Source of the DNA: Diplolepis rosae
Taxonomy: Eukaryota > Arthropoda > Insecta > Hymenoptera > Diplolepididae
Length of the DNA: 64,000 nt
Reading direction: 5' to 3'
Assembly (NCBI GenBank): GCA_030998225.1
Contig: JAPYXD010000742.1
Span: 4,774,001-4,838,000, forward strand
The notes beneath the pieces are model-generated. The model was not told where the DNA came from. It saw only the letters and a list, made by a program, of their open reading frames with translations, and did not search any database. The translations under genes were made by a program, and so were the position numbers. The stretch's first letter is position 1. Every line of letters begins with the position of its first letter. Below, piece after piece: positions 34,150 through 46,793 of the stretch.

Positions 34150-35240
34150 GCATTGTTTGTGTTTTGTTTTGAAAATATTGCAATATGTGACCTGCCACGA
34201 GAAAAGGGACCTAATGCGGCAAAGCCGAACTTTCCAAGAGAGCTGAGTGAAAGGTTGCTGAAATCATGCACCTCAGGTAGAATTGGACGATCCTGAAAAT
34301 GACCCCCTCCACTTACCACTACAAAAAACACGCTGCCGCGCCTGTGAAATCTAGATGTTCGTGCGACTTCGGCTCCGCTTGTCCTTTTCTAACATAAAGA
34401 AAGAAGAGCCGAATCTGCCCGAAGAGAACGACACCCGCCTATGCACATGGGCACAATCAAGCATGAGGCGTGAGTAAGTGGAGGGGCAGGTTTTACTCTG
34501 CTCGCCGAGAGCAGTAATACATCCCGTTTCGACCGAATTTTACAATGATTCTTCAATAACAATGCATCTTCAAATTTTTTTCTGAAAAACACTATATGAT
34601 AGAGGAAAAAACAATTTTTTTATAAGAATCAAAAACAGAAAATCGATTTTTTCCGCATTAGGTCCCTTTTCTCGTGTCAGGTCACGTATTAGTTTCTGCT
34701 AGTGCAGATAAATCTCTACTGTTTATCCTAATGATATTTTTCGATGCAACCAAAATTAGGAGTTACAGTACGTTAAAATTTGAAAAAAGTCAATATCTAA
34801 ATTCTATTTTCCAGTTGAATTATATGAGATACAAAGAAACGTTATCATACAAAATTATTAACTTCAAAAAGATGTACAAATTTGAATCGTAACATTTTTT
34901 TTATATGATGTGTATTTTTCTTTTCAATTCAAATAAATACTACTGGAAATTGAAAATTCTATTTTCAACCATAATATGTGAAATACGAAAAAAACGTAGG
35001 AATGCAAAATTGTTCACTTCAAAAAGGTCTACTAATTTTGTCTGACATATTTTTTTGATAAAGTGTATAGTTTTCGTTTCAATAAAAAATAAAAAAAAAA
35101 TACGATTCAAATTTAAAAATTCAATTTTTCAAACGAAAAATGTGAGATACGAAAAAACCTTGCAATAGAATAGTATATTTCGACATTTTTCGAAAAAATG
35201 TATATTTTACGTTTTTTTTTTTTTTTGGAAAGAAAATAGA
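34150..35240. repeat. R repeat, second copy, split by an inverted-repeat element
   Basis: 34690-35240 follows 3690-4400 with the words 'aagtcaatatc', 'gagatac.aa', 'cgtaacattttttt' and 'aatgcaaaattgttcacttc', and lacks the TTAA element found at 3924. The part left of 34187 resembles 3620-3660. Confidence 0.65.
34187..34687. mobile_element. 500 bp inverted-repeat element inserted in R
   Basis: Left end 'tgacctgccacgagaaaagg' and inverted right end 'tgacctgacacgagaaaagg' differ once, and the match continues through 'gacctaatgcgg'. The interior is GC-richer with short ORFs of no recognised family. No target duplication could be fixed. Confidence 0.75.
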
Positions 35241-35447
35241 AAGGAATGCTCGAAACTATTGGCATGAGGACCTTGCGTGCATTGAGTGGGAGCTAACACG
35301 CAAAATCCACAGCATTTTATACACTGGAATTGCCCTAATTACGCGTTGAATTACGCACGGAGAGCGTGCCGCACTCAAACGTAGGCATCATGTTTTCACG
35401 GCTATTCTCGTTCTAAACAGCAGATAGCGTGATATTAGGCTGGGTCT

Positions 35448-35515
35448 GCCGGCTCTGGATCGATCATGGAAGTGAAGTGACTCCGAGCATGGTCAGCAAT
35501 CGGATGGGAGACCCT
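35448..35515 (+). repeat. Partial 5S rRNA-like sequence
   Basis: 'gatcatggaagtgaagtgac' followed by 'catggtcagcaatcggatgg' and 'gagacc' follows the 3' half of eukaryotic 5S rRNA (conserved positions of the GATCACCGAAGTTAAG to GATGGGTGACC region). The 5' half is missing and a T-rich run follows. It is a pseudogene or a piece of a 5S-derived SINE, not a working 5S gene. Confidence 0.45.
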
Positions 35516-37469
35516 ATCAATATTTTTTTTTATTTCTATCAAATTTTATTGCATTTTACTTTCCTTGTTGACTTATTTTATTTTAATTTTATTTCATTTT
35601 ATTGTACGTTATTTTAAATTTATTTAACTTTCATTGTTTTCCTTGCAACTGAAAAAAAATGATAGATGATCCAGTATGTCCATGTATCGCCTGAAAGAAT
35701 TTGTGTAATACGTATATTCGCGAAATAAATTTATTGATTTTGAATTAATCGCTTTAAGCAAGTGCTGGCATGAAATTGCGTAATCAGCGAGGGCATTTAA
35801 ATTAGGGAAAATATTTATGTCCATATCTAGCCTTCTGGCTGCAGATCAAGGCGGTTTACGAAGCGACGTCAGGAGGATTTGTTTTCCCTTCTTAATATTC
35901 GTGTTTTCTCTTTTCCTCTTATACCTAAATGCATGGAAATGCAAAAGGGCATTTTTCTCGGGAACTAGAGAAGATGAAAATATGATGAAAAGCTCTTTTT
36001 AACAGGCAGCGAGGTGCGCACCATACTAACTGGATAATATGCCAAAATATCAATTATTTAATAAAAATATTTTCTTTCTAATGAACTTTTTAAAAATATT
36101 TTTATTGGCCCGCATCTTGCGATTAGAACGAATCAGAAATAGTCGTATTAGCCCTTCTTTTGGAAACTTTCAGGAAAGTAGAAATTGATAGTGACAAATG
36201 AGGGGTTAACCGAGGTGACGAGGAAAGTCAGAAATCACCAAAAATCACTTGGTCTGGAACACCTGCCTCTAGGTAGGTTAGAAGTCTGAACGTCGTGAAA
36301 AATCAAGAGGTGGGCTCGTCTCATTCCTGGGTGTATTTTTGTATTATCCAGGCAATAGTTTTAAAGAACTTTCTCGATCCATGCGAACCAGCCCACCGGA
36401 TTAGGCAGTAAGCAGTGAAATATTTAAATGGAAAGTGGTGTGTTCGCGATTTAGTAAAGTCAAGCGATTGATTTGTGACGCGTTTACAAGTTTCTTAACT
36501 CTTCATACTCCTCCACTTGAGTTCCTCTGAAAGCGAGAAAATCGTAACATCGGAACTGGGCTAAAACATCCTTTTCTTAAAGAAATAAGATTACCTTGAA
36601 ACCTTTTTGGGACATTTGCAATTCTTATTATTCTTTAAAATCTCTTTACCACTTAAAAAAAAGGACAGCTTTGTACTCGAGAGAGGCATCGCAAAAGTTT
36701 TTCTAAATCTTACATCATCCAATTTAGCAACAAATCTACTTTGAAGCCTTGATTTAAAAGGGACACCCAGATACCTAATCTGAAGATAAGAGAAGTTTTC
36801 ATGAATTGTTCGTGTTCAGGGATGTGCCACTACAAAAATAAATGATGACAAGCGATCAGAACGATTATATTAATATCGCTGATCATAACTGATATTTCTG
36901 TGTGGGTTTCTCGTCACAAATCTTGCCTTTTTGTGGTCGTTTAAGTCATGGGATTGTGGAAATTTTGCGTCTATGGTTATGGAAGTGCTGCTTACTCAAA
37001 ATGTTTTTATTTTAGGTGGAAGTTCTTCCGTCGTGAAAACTTTAGCAAAATTTTCATTAATATCTAAAATTACAACGGCGTCATCTCTCTCTGTTTTAGA
37101 ATCTACGCGACAGAGTTTTTAGAAATCGGAAAAGCAGTTGTCGAACATAAAAAAATTGGTCTTACGCGTATCATAGCTACGATCGTGAGTTTCTTTTCCT
37201 CATTGATAATTCAAAATACGCGGAAAATGTCAACCTTCACAAGTTCCCCTTTAAGAATAAAATATTGCAATTTGAAAATGTATTATCTGAAATTCTTAAC
37301 ATGGAACGTAAAATTTGGTATTTGTGGATTGAAAAAGTTTAAGAATAAACTATGAAATTTTACGTCTTTAAGTCAGAAACGTTGAGAGTAAGAACTTGAA
37401 ATTAGAGTTTGAACCACGTAAATATGGCGTTTCCTTTAAAAATCGAGCTGTTGTAATGAGTCAAATGGT
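35516..37469. other. Stretch without a supported gene
   Basis: Short ORFs only. On the minus strand, 36800-36650 gives a frame with RYLGVPFKSRLQSRFVAKL that faintly resembles the region after the catalytic core of non-LTR reverse transcriptases, but it is too short to call. Confidence 0.4.
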
Positions 37470-39628
37470 ATAATCAGGGTTGCCACAAGTCAGGGAAGTC
37501 AGGGAAAAGTCAGGGAAATCGTAGTGGTCTGGAAAAGTCAGGGAAAAGTCAGGGAATTTAAGGTTTAGTCAGGGAATCGCTGTGGCCAGATCGTGCGTTA
37601 CTGCGTTTCACTGTGCCGCGGTCAGTTCTTCCAACTCTTCTTCCTTCTTGCTCGGTTAACTCGCCGCAGCAGACACAGGCTAGCAAAAGTGTTCTCAGAT
37701 CGTGGAACTTTTCGGCCCCCACTACTGACTGAAATATGTAACATTTTTTATGAAATGTCGTTTTCGAATCCCAAGTGCGAATAAAAAGTATCATTGTTTA
37801 AAAAGAAATCATGCCTGAATTTGGATACGAAATTACATCATGAGATTTCTCTACTATAAAGTAAAGTTGAAGACTGTTTCGTTTGAATAAAATGCTTTGA
37901 AACAAATTTTGTTTAAATAATAGTTTTGTCGATAAATATTAAGGAAATGCCTGTTAAAATCAATATTTTGAAGAAAATTGCTTATTTTATTAATTTTACT
38001 TGCATTTTGGTAATGATTATCAGCAAATGTATTATACTTTCCAAAAAGCGGTAAATTGTATTAAAATATCTACTAAATTTGCAAAAATTTTGTGCTATAA
38101 CTATTTAAAATTGTTGAATCGGTAAAATTATGTATGTTTTTCCTGACTCCGCGCGAAAAAAGCGCAAAAGGCACGCCAATTCATTATTTATGGAATATTT
38201 AATTTAAATTTAAATTATTTAATAATAACTTAAATTATTTGATTTCATATATTTTGAAAAATATTTGCCCAAAAGAAATACCTGAAAAATTTTGTTAAAT
38301 TTTTAGAATGACTTAGACACTTGAAATATGATTTTGCATTAACATTTGAAAGTCAATAAATGTTAATAATTAAAAAAAAATATATCGATTTAAACTTTAT
38401 GTAGCTTTTAAATCTAATATTGTAATTTAAAAATTATGCACAAAATTGTGTTTTACAATAAATATGAGGTTCAAGTTTAAAATAAACATTGTGTTTTTGT
38501 TGTATATGCAGAGACTCTTAATTTGAAAATTCAAAAACTCTATAGAAAGGGAAAAAATAAGCTTTTTAGGAAATGTATTGAAGTATTTAAGAGCTAGGTA
38601 TTTTTTGCTCAAAATTTGCGAAATGATAAAGACGATAAAAACGGACGTAGATAGACTACTGCGGTTTCGAAATTAAAAAAAGTTAAATTAAAAAAAAATA
38701 TGTATCAGAAAATTTCGTTTCATTGTCAAAACCAAAAGTAGTCTATCTATGTCCGTTTCTATCTTCTTTACCATTTCCAAAATTTTGAAAACAAAAGTTG
38801 ATGCATGTGCATGTATACATATTTTCTGTACGTTTCCCTTAGTATCGAGTGAAATCTATCAGATACGAAAAAATTAAGTTTGGTAGATTTCACTGGAAGT
38901 TAAGTGGACTGTACAAAAAAACTGTTAATTGGACCAGATTTCTGGTAATATATATACTCAAAATTCAATTTGTAAAAATAAGTACTGAACTTTCTGTAAA
39001 TTTTACTAGAATTTTTTTCTGCGTGTTCAACTTATAAATTCGCTAAGGAATGCCTGTTAAACTAATAAAATAAGAAATTTTCTTCACAATGTTAATTTTA
39101 ACAGGGATTTCCGTAATGTTTATAGATAAAACTATCATTCAAAAAAGTGCGTTAAATAATTAATAATTTTGCTTCATACCAAAGAAATTTCAGTTTTATT
39201 TTGTATGCATATTTAAATATAGTGTATATGTATATATTTATCAAATATTTTAACCCTTTATTTACACTAATATATTGACAAAATATAATAGAATATATAT
39301 TATAAAATTTGTTTCGAAGCACTTTATTTGAACGAAATATTCTTCAACTTTCCTTCACAGCACAGAAATCTTATGAAGTAATTTCGTATCCAAATTTAGG
39401 CATGATTTCTTTTCAAACAATGAAACCTTTTATTCGCACTTGGGATTCGAAAACGACATTTCATAAAAAATGTTACATATTTCAAAAACTTTAAAAAATA
39501 TTTTATTGGAATTTAATGTTTTTTCATGTTGCTTTCTATCAAAAAAATCTTATTGTCTAATTTTGTGTGTAAATTTAAATACAATTTATGTTTTTTATAT
39601 TTATAACGTTTTAATGTAAAGTATTTTA

Positions 39629-39933
39629 GGGGCCGTTCACATAATACGTCACGCGATTTTTAGCTATTTTTTACCCCCCCCCCGTCCCCCCATGTCACAC
39701 ACGGTCGCAAACCTCAGCCCCCCCCCCCCCCCCCTCGATGTCACGTCACACCTCTTAATTTTATAAAAAATTTTTCGTTAACGCGTACAAAATCCAGTAA
39801 AAAATTTCGTGGGTACACATTTAATGTGTGACGTAACGCAGAGGGCAGACCCCCCTCCCGACATGTCACACCACGTCACAATTTGCAGACCCCCCGTCCC
39901 ATAAACTGTGTGACGTATTATGTAAACGCTACC
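39629..39933. mobile_element. 305 bp MITE inserted in unit 1 only
   Basis: The left end 'ggggccgttcacataatacg' resembles the inverted right end 'ggtagcgtttacataatacg'. TTA lies on both sides (39626-39628 and 39934-39936). Unit 2 reads through the site ('tattttaggcataac' at about 44002), so it is an empty site. The interior has long C runs. A TTA duplication fits PIF/Harbinger or ISL2EU types. Confidence 0.75.
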
Positions 39934-42900
39934 TTAGGTATAATTTTTTATTTGAAAAAGTTTATTTACAATACTAAAAAATATATAAATCTATATTTTG
40001 TTTTGAAGCTTTTAACATTTATTGAACTATACATTTTACTGAACATTTTTTTTCTCAAGTGTTTAAATCATCCTAAAATTCGAAAAAAATCTTTTAGATA
40101 TTGATTTTAGGTGAAGGTTTTTTAAAATATCTAAAAAAGGAGTGTAATTTATTAAATTATCTATTTAGTAATTTTAAATATGCCGTCTGCTTCGCGCTAC
40201 GTTTGAACGAAGTTTGATTGTGTGCAGATCCACACGGGTCAGTGGTGGAGGCCGAAAACGTCCACGTTCTGTGTATACTCGCGTGGTTTCACATGCTTAC
40301 GGCTAAGTGACAGTAAGTGCTCCTCTTGCTAGGCAAACATGGTTCGGCCTTTGCTTCTGGACTAGTGATGTGCCGATACCGACATTTTTTGGTCACTGGT
40401 AATTTCTTACCGTAATTCGGTAAATCGGCAGCAAAACTGGTAATTCGTTATTTACTCTGTTATTGGCGAAAATTTTTGAAGGATGACGTTCTGGAATACT
40501 TTTTTTCAAAAGAAAAGTAGCTATAAAAAGAATAAATATCTGTAAAGTAATTTGGAAATAAGAACAACGAATCTTTATTATTCTATTCTGTCAAATTGAT
40601 ATTGCAGAACAAGCATGTATAAACTAATTATGAAATGATAACTTTAAAAATATAAATAATATTACATAAACTTTTATTGTAACTTATATGGGACATTCCT
40701 TTGCAAATCGTACGGATTTCAAAAAAAAAAGATTGTTCACATTTTTAAGTCTTAAATTTTATTCTGTGGCATCTTTTTATTAATTTAATCGACACATATA
40801 TCAGGATTTTCGAAAGAAAATTTTTTTTTGAGAGATATATTAATTTAAACTTTTGATAAAATTGGACAAAATGCTAAAGTCTCTTGTGCTTAAAATTCAT
40901 TATCTCCGGTTGAAATAATTAAATCGATTTCGGGTTTGTTTCATTTTTTAGCTTATTACGTTAGGTTTCAGATAAATATTTATATAATTTTTATTTTGTT
41001 AATTAAATACAGATATTATTAGTTTAATTGTTTAAAAAATTTTCGCATGTTTGCCCCCTCAGTGAAAAAATGTGGAAAAAGAAGTATCATATGCGCTATG
41101 TCACAATGCAACTAGCGCATATTTAATAAAAGTAGAGACTCAATTAAATCGGAAGATATTAAATATTTTTTCACATTTTTTCACTGAGGGGTCAAACATG
41201 CGAAAATTGTTTAAACAATGAAACTACTAATATGTAAGATTGATCTCTTTAAGTTGACCCCGCTGTGATTGATATAACCAAAAATTTATAAATTCCCTAT
41301 GATGCCATTTTTTATATTTAACGTTCGATAGCAACATGCAAGTTATGGCATACCAGTTCGTTTCCTTTTAAGTTTTGATAAAATATGAATAAATAAAAAT
41401 ACGTTGTTTCTATCTTACCTTCTCTTATTTAACATCCTCTCTGTTGAAAAATAACAGGGAAAAACACGCAAATATTCTATTATAGGAATATAGTTCCACC
41501 GAGATGAGTCCTCTTACAATAGATTTTGGTCAGGGAAAAGTCAGGGAATTTAAGGTTTAGTCAGGGAATCGCTGTGGCCAGATCGTGCGTTACTGCGTTT
41601 CACTGTGCCGCGGTCAGTTTTTCCAACTCTTCTTCCTTCTTGCTCGGTTAACTCGCCGCAGCAGACACAGGCTAGCAAAAGTGTTCTCAGATCGTGGAAC
41701 TGACTGAAATATGTAACATTTTTTATGAAATGTCGTTTTCGAATCCCAAATGCGAATAAAAGGTGTCATTGTTTAAAAAAATCATGCCTAAATTTGGATA
41801 CGAAATTACATCATGAGATTTCTCTGCTATAAAGTAAAGTTGAAGACTGTTTCCTTTGAATAAAATGCTTCGAAACAAATTTTGTTTAAATAATAGTTTT
41901 GTCGATAAATATTACGGAAATGCCTGTTAAAATCAACATTTTGAAGATAATTGCTTATTTTATTAATTTTACTGGCATTTTGGTAATGATTATCAGCAAA
42001 TGTATTATACTTTCCAAAAAGCGGTGAATTGTATTAAAATATCTACTAAATTTGCAAAAATTTTGTGCTATAACTATTTAAAATTGTATACTCAGTAAAA
42101 ATATGAATGTTTTTCCTGACGCCACGCAAAAAAAACGCAAAAGACACGCCAATTCATTATTTATGGAATATTTAATTTAAATTTAAATTATTTAATAATA
42201 ACTTAAATTATTTGATTTCATATATTTTGAAAAATATTTGCCCAAAAAAAATACCTGAAAAATTTTGTTAACTTTTTAGAATGATTTAGACACTTGAAAT
42301 ATGATTTTGCATTAACATTTGAAAGTCAAGAAATGTTAATAATTAAAAAAATATATATCGATTTAAACTTTGTGTATCTTTTAAATCTATTATTGTAATT
42401 TAAAAATTATGCACAAAATTGTGTTTTACAATAAATATGAGGTTCAAGTTTAAAATAAATATTGTGTTTTTGTTGTATATGCAGAGACTCTTAATTTGAA
42501 AATTCAAAAACTCTATAGAATGGAAAAAAACTAGCTTTTTAGGAAATGTATTGAAGTATTTAAGAGCTAGGTATTTTCTGCTCAAAATTTGCGAAATGAT
42601 AAAGACGATAAAAACGGACGTAGATAGACTACTGCGGTTTCGAAATTAAAAAAACTTAAATTAAAAAAAAAATACGTATCAGAAAATTTCGTTTCTTTGT
42701 CAAAACCAAAAGTAGTCTATCTATGACTGTTTCTATCTTCTTTACCATTTCCAAAATTTTGGAAACAAAAGTTGATGCATGTGCATGTATACATATTTTC
42801 TGTACGTTTCCCTTAGCATGCAGTGAAATCTATCAGATACGAAAAAAATCAAGTTTGGTAGCTTTCACTGGAAGTTAAGTGGACTGTACAAAAAAACTGT

Positions 42901-43237
42901 TCATTGCACCAGATTTCTGGTAATATATCTACTCAAAATTCAATTTGTAAAAATAAGTACTGAACTTTCTGTAAATTTTACTAAACTTTTTCTGCGTGTG
43001 CAACTTATAAATTCGCTAAGGAATGCCTGTTAAACTAATAAAATAAGAAATTTTCTTCAAAATGTTAATTTTAACAGGGATTTCCGTAATGTTTATCGAT
43101 AAAACTATCATTCAAAAAAGTGCGTTAAATAATTAATAATTTTGCTTCATACCAAAGAAATTTCAGTTTTATTTTGTATGCATATTTAAATATAGTGTAT
43201 ATGTATATATTTATTAAATATTTTAACCCTTTATTTA

Positions 43238-43626
43238 AAGAATTTGAAAATCTTTCTGTGGAAAAAATGACGCTTTCGACTGCGCTGGGATTCGAGCCCA
43301 GGTCTTTCGATTGCCGGTCGACTGCTCTAACCACTGAGCTACACAGGCGTCCGACATCTCTTTCTCCACAGGAAGATCTCCTTATATCGCCTAGTGGCTC
43401 AGCCTTGCGGCTGTAAATGATTCCAAATTAATTAGTTGAGTTTGAAATTTTTGTCACTGCCTACATTATCGGAGGATCACTAGTCGCGTATCAGATAGGA
43501 TACGTTGTCGACAGGTGTCCTCGTAGACAATTTCACACTCTTATATCGCAAATAATGCAAATAAATTCAATATTTAAAGAATTTGAAAATCTTTCTGTGG
43601 AAAAAATTTCAAACTCAACTAATTAA
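43238..43626 (-). mobile_element. Retroposed SINE-like insertion in unit 2 with 17 bp target duplication
   Basis: TTTTAACCCTTTATTTA occurs at 43221-43237 and 43627-43643. Unit 1 has it once (about 39250-39266) and lacks the insert. The insert has a tRNA-like region (43351-43276, minus) and the word 'aaagaatttgaaaatctttc' at both ends. A long duplication with exact identity is typical of target-primed retroposition. Confidence 0.8.
43276..43351 (-). repeat. tRNA-like region of the SINE
   Basis: Minus strand: 'gtagctcagtggttagagc' (A box) and 'gggctcgaatccc' (B box) at tRNA-like spacing. The overlapping ORFs (43125-43334, 43174-43416) are translations of this RNA-gene-like sequence and not proteins. 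Confidence 0.75.
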
Positions 43627-45687
43627 TTTTAACCCTTTATTTACACTAATATATTGAAAAAATATAATAAAATATATATTAAAAAATTTGTTTCGAAGCA
43701 CTTTATTTGAACGAAATATTCTTCAACTTTCCTTCACAGCAGAGAAATCTTATGATGTAATTTCGTATCCAAATTTAGGCATGATTTCTTTTCAAACAAT
43801 GAAACCTTTTATTCGCACTTGGGATTCGAAAACGACATTTCATAAAAAATGTTACATATTTCAAAAACTTTAAAGAATATTTTATTGGAATTTAATGTTT
43901 TTTCATGTTGCTTTCTATCAAAAAAATCTTATTGTCTAATTTTGTGTGTAAATTTAAATACAATTTATGTTTCTTATATTTATAACATTTTAATATAAAG
44001 TATTTTAGGCATAACTTTTCATTTTAAATAGTTTATTTACAATACTAAAAAATATATAAATCTATATTTTGTTTTGAAGCTTTTAACATTTATTGAACTA
44101 TACATTTTACTGAACATTTTTTTTCTCAAGTGTTTAAATCATCCTAAAATTCGAAAAAAATCTTTTAGATATTCATTTTAGGTGAAGGTTTTTTAAAACA
44201 TCAAAAAAAGGAGGGTAATTTCTTAAATTATATATTTAGTCATTTTAAATATGTCTTCTGCTTCGCGCCACGTTTGAACGAAGTTTGATTGTGTGCAGAT
44301 CCACACGGGTCAGTGGTGGAGGCCGAAAACATCCACGTTCTGCGTATACTCGCGTGGTTTCACATTCTTACGGCTAAACGACAGTAAGTGCTCCTCTTGC
44401 TAGGCAAACATGGTTCGGCCTTTGCTTCTGGACTAGTGATGTGCCGATACCGCCATTTTTTGGTCACTGGTAATTTCTTACCGTAATTCGGTAAATAGGC
44501 AGTAAAACTGGTAATTTGTTATTTACTCTGTTATTGGCGAAAATTTTTGAAGGATGACGTGCTGGAATACTTTTTTTCAAAAGAAAAGTAGCTATAATAA
44601 GAATAAATGTCTGTAAAGTAATTTGGAAGTAAGAACAACGAAACTTTATTACTCTATTCTGTCAAATTGATTTTGCAGAACAAGCATGTATAAACTAATT
44701 ATGAAATGAGAACTTTAAAAAAAAAATAATATTACATAAACTTTTATTGTAACTTATATAGGACATTCCTTTGCAAATCGTACGGATTTCCAAAAAAGAA
44801 GATTGTTCACATTTTTAAAAGTCTTAAATTTTATTCTGTGGCATCTTTTTATTAATTTAATCGACACATATATCAGGATTTTCGAAAAAAAAATTTTTTT
44901 GAGAGATATATTAATTTAAACTTTTGATAAAATTGGACAAAATGCTAAAGTCTCTTGTGCTTAAAATTCATTATCTCCGGTTGAAATAATTAAATCGATT
45001 TCGGGTTTGTTTCATTTTTTAGCTTATTACGTTAGGTTTCAGATAAATATTTTTATAATTTTTATTTTGTTAATTAACTACAGATATTGGTAGTTTAATT
45101 GTTTAAGCAATTTTCGCATGTTTGCCCCCTCAGTGAAAAAATGTGGAAAAAGAAGTATCATATGCGCTATGTCACAATGTAACTAGCGCATATTTAATAA
45201 AAGTGGAGACTCAATTAGATCGGAAGATGTTAAATATTTTTTCACTGAGGGGTCAAACATGCGAAAATTGTTTAAACAATGAAACTACTAATATGTAAGA
45301 TTGATCTCTTTAAGTTGACCCCGCTGTGATTGATATAACCAAAAAGTTATAAATTTCCTATGATGCCATTTTTTATGTTTAACGTTCGATGGCAACATGC
45401 AAGTTATGGCATACCAGTTCGTTTCCTTTTAAGTTTTGATAAAAAATAAATAAATAGAAATACGTTGTTTCTATCTTACCTTCTCTTATTTAACATCCTC
45501 TCTGTTGAAAAATAACAGGGAAAAACACGCAAATATTATATAATAGGAACATAGTTCCACCGAGATGAGTCCTCTTACAATAGATTTTGGTCAGGGAAAT
45601 CAGCTTGAAAAGTCAGGGAAAAGTCAGGGAAAAGTCAGGGAAATTAGGATACTGAAACTTGTGGCAACCCTGATAATAAAACCTTAA

Positions 45688-46529
45688 CCCTTTGATGGGC
45701 AGCGTATCATATATGATACACCAAACTTTTTTCAGTTTTTAATCCATACTATGACCGTTTTCAGCTCAATCGCTCTCGAATAAACTTCTATACCATCATT
45801 AGTACTTAGGCTTCGTGATGCTTTGATTGAAAATTTATTTATTTAATTATTTATAAACAATCAAAGACGGAAAATTTTCAATTTTATCGAATAAAATTCG
45901 GCCTTGGACAGAGTTTTTAAGATAATCTTATCAAAATTTGTATAAAAGGGTTTTCAAAGTCGCTGATCACGAATCCGGTATCAGAATTTGAAAAATCAAA
46001 ATGGCGGATTCAATATGGCAGCTATTTCAGGTTAGAATTGCGGTTTTCTGAGTAATTCACTTGGAAAAAGGTATAAGGGGATTTACAGGCTTGCTCATCA
46101 CGAATATGAATTCAGAATTTCGATATACAAAATGGTGGACCCAATATGGTGACTATTTTAGGTTAAAATTACAATTTTATATGTCCACGTCGTTTGTTCC
46201 GGGTCACGCAGAGAGGAGAGAACTGAAGAGATTTTTTTTGTGAAATCAGCAATCTTTGATCCGATTCAATCTGTGAGAGTATGATCTTCGATATCAAATT
46301 CGCTATCTCAATTCCGGAAGGATTGAATTAATATTACAAACTATTATAACATTATTATGAATGTCATTATTTTGAGTCCATTTTATCCATCCCCCTTATT
46401 TGCATTCGATTACACCATTTTGAATTTTGAAATTCTGATACCGGATTCGTGATCAGCGACTCCAAAAACCTATGGAAACACCATTGATACCCATTGCAAG
46501 TCTAGCATAAAAATGTGCCCCTCAAAGGG
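45688..46529. mobile_element. 842 bp non-autonomous TTAA element
   Basis: TTAA at 45684-45687 and 46530-46533. Ends 'ccctttgatgggcag' and inverted 'ccctttgaggggcac'. Next to the left end is the palindrome 'gtatcatatatgatac'. Inside, 'gctgatcacgaatccggtat' (about 45962) recurs inverted at about 46450, and 'caaaatgg.gga.ccaatatgg' occurs twice in direct order. No transposase frame. piggyBac-type ends. Confidence 0.8.
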
Positions 46530-46609
46530 TTAAAGATTGATATTTTCTAATCAGAAGTGCTGAAAATAAATACTTAATATATTCGGAAATTATATTCAGA
46601 GCTTTTGGA

Positions 46610-46789
46610 ATAAAATATTTAATGTCAAACATATTATATGTTTCACACTATTGAAAATGAAAAATTCCATTTTTTAACCAAAATATGTGAGATACGAAAT
46701 AAGCGTTGAAATGCGAAATCTTTTGCTTAAATGAAGCCTACAACTGGTTTTCCTTATTGAAATACTCAGAAGAAAATAAATTATTTTAA
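46610..46789. repeat. R repeat, third copy, left part
   Basis: Follows 4480-4624 ('aaaatatgtgagatacgaaa', 'gaagaaaataaattatttta') and stops at the element inserted at 46794; the copy resumes at 50359. Confidence 0.8.
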
Positions 46790-46793
46790 CTAT

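Larger units (their letters stand above)
37475..45672. mobile_element. Tandem double copy of a 4 kb non-autonomous element
   Basis: The outer ends are 'cagggttgccacaagt' (left) and its inverse (right), flanked by ATAAT on both sides (37470-37474 and 45673-45677). Unit 1 runs to about 41528 and unit 2 from there to 45672; they share several kb of sequence with scattered differences. The join lies in the repeated word 'gtcagggaaa', which is also arrayed near both ends, so the doubling probably arose by recombination between these arrays. Each unit has a large subterminal inverted repeat (37730-37990 with 39060-39490) and a hairpin near 41010-41235 or 45075-45295. No transposase is present. A 5 bp flank does not fit hAT (8 bp), which the CAGGG ends would otherwise suggest. 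Confidence 0.8.

Noticed and set aside
36650..36800. Minus-strand frame RYLGVPFKSRLQSR as a reverse transcriptase piece
   Set aside because: Only a faint resemblance over about 20 residues, with no catalytic motif.
40375..40450. 'tagtgatgtgccgatacc' as a hAT terminus (also at about 44437)
   Set aside because: Only one end is visible in either unit and no 8 bp duplication was found. Left as part of the tandem element.
43125..43416. ORFs with GFEPRSFDCRSTALT on one strand and SKDLGSNPSAVES on the other
   Set aside because: This is the well-known false translation of tRNA-like SINE sequence.
38427..43873. ORF pairs repeated at a constant distance (38427/42400 and 39309/43688)
   Set aside because: They repeat because the 4 kb unit is tandem. 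The translations are low in complexity and some are read from subterminal inverted repeats.
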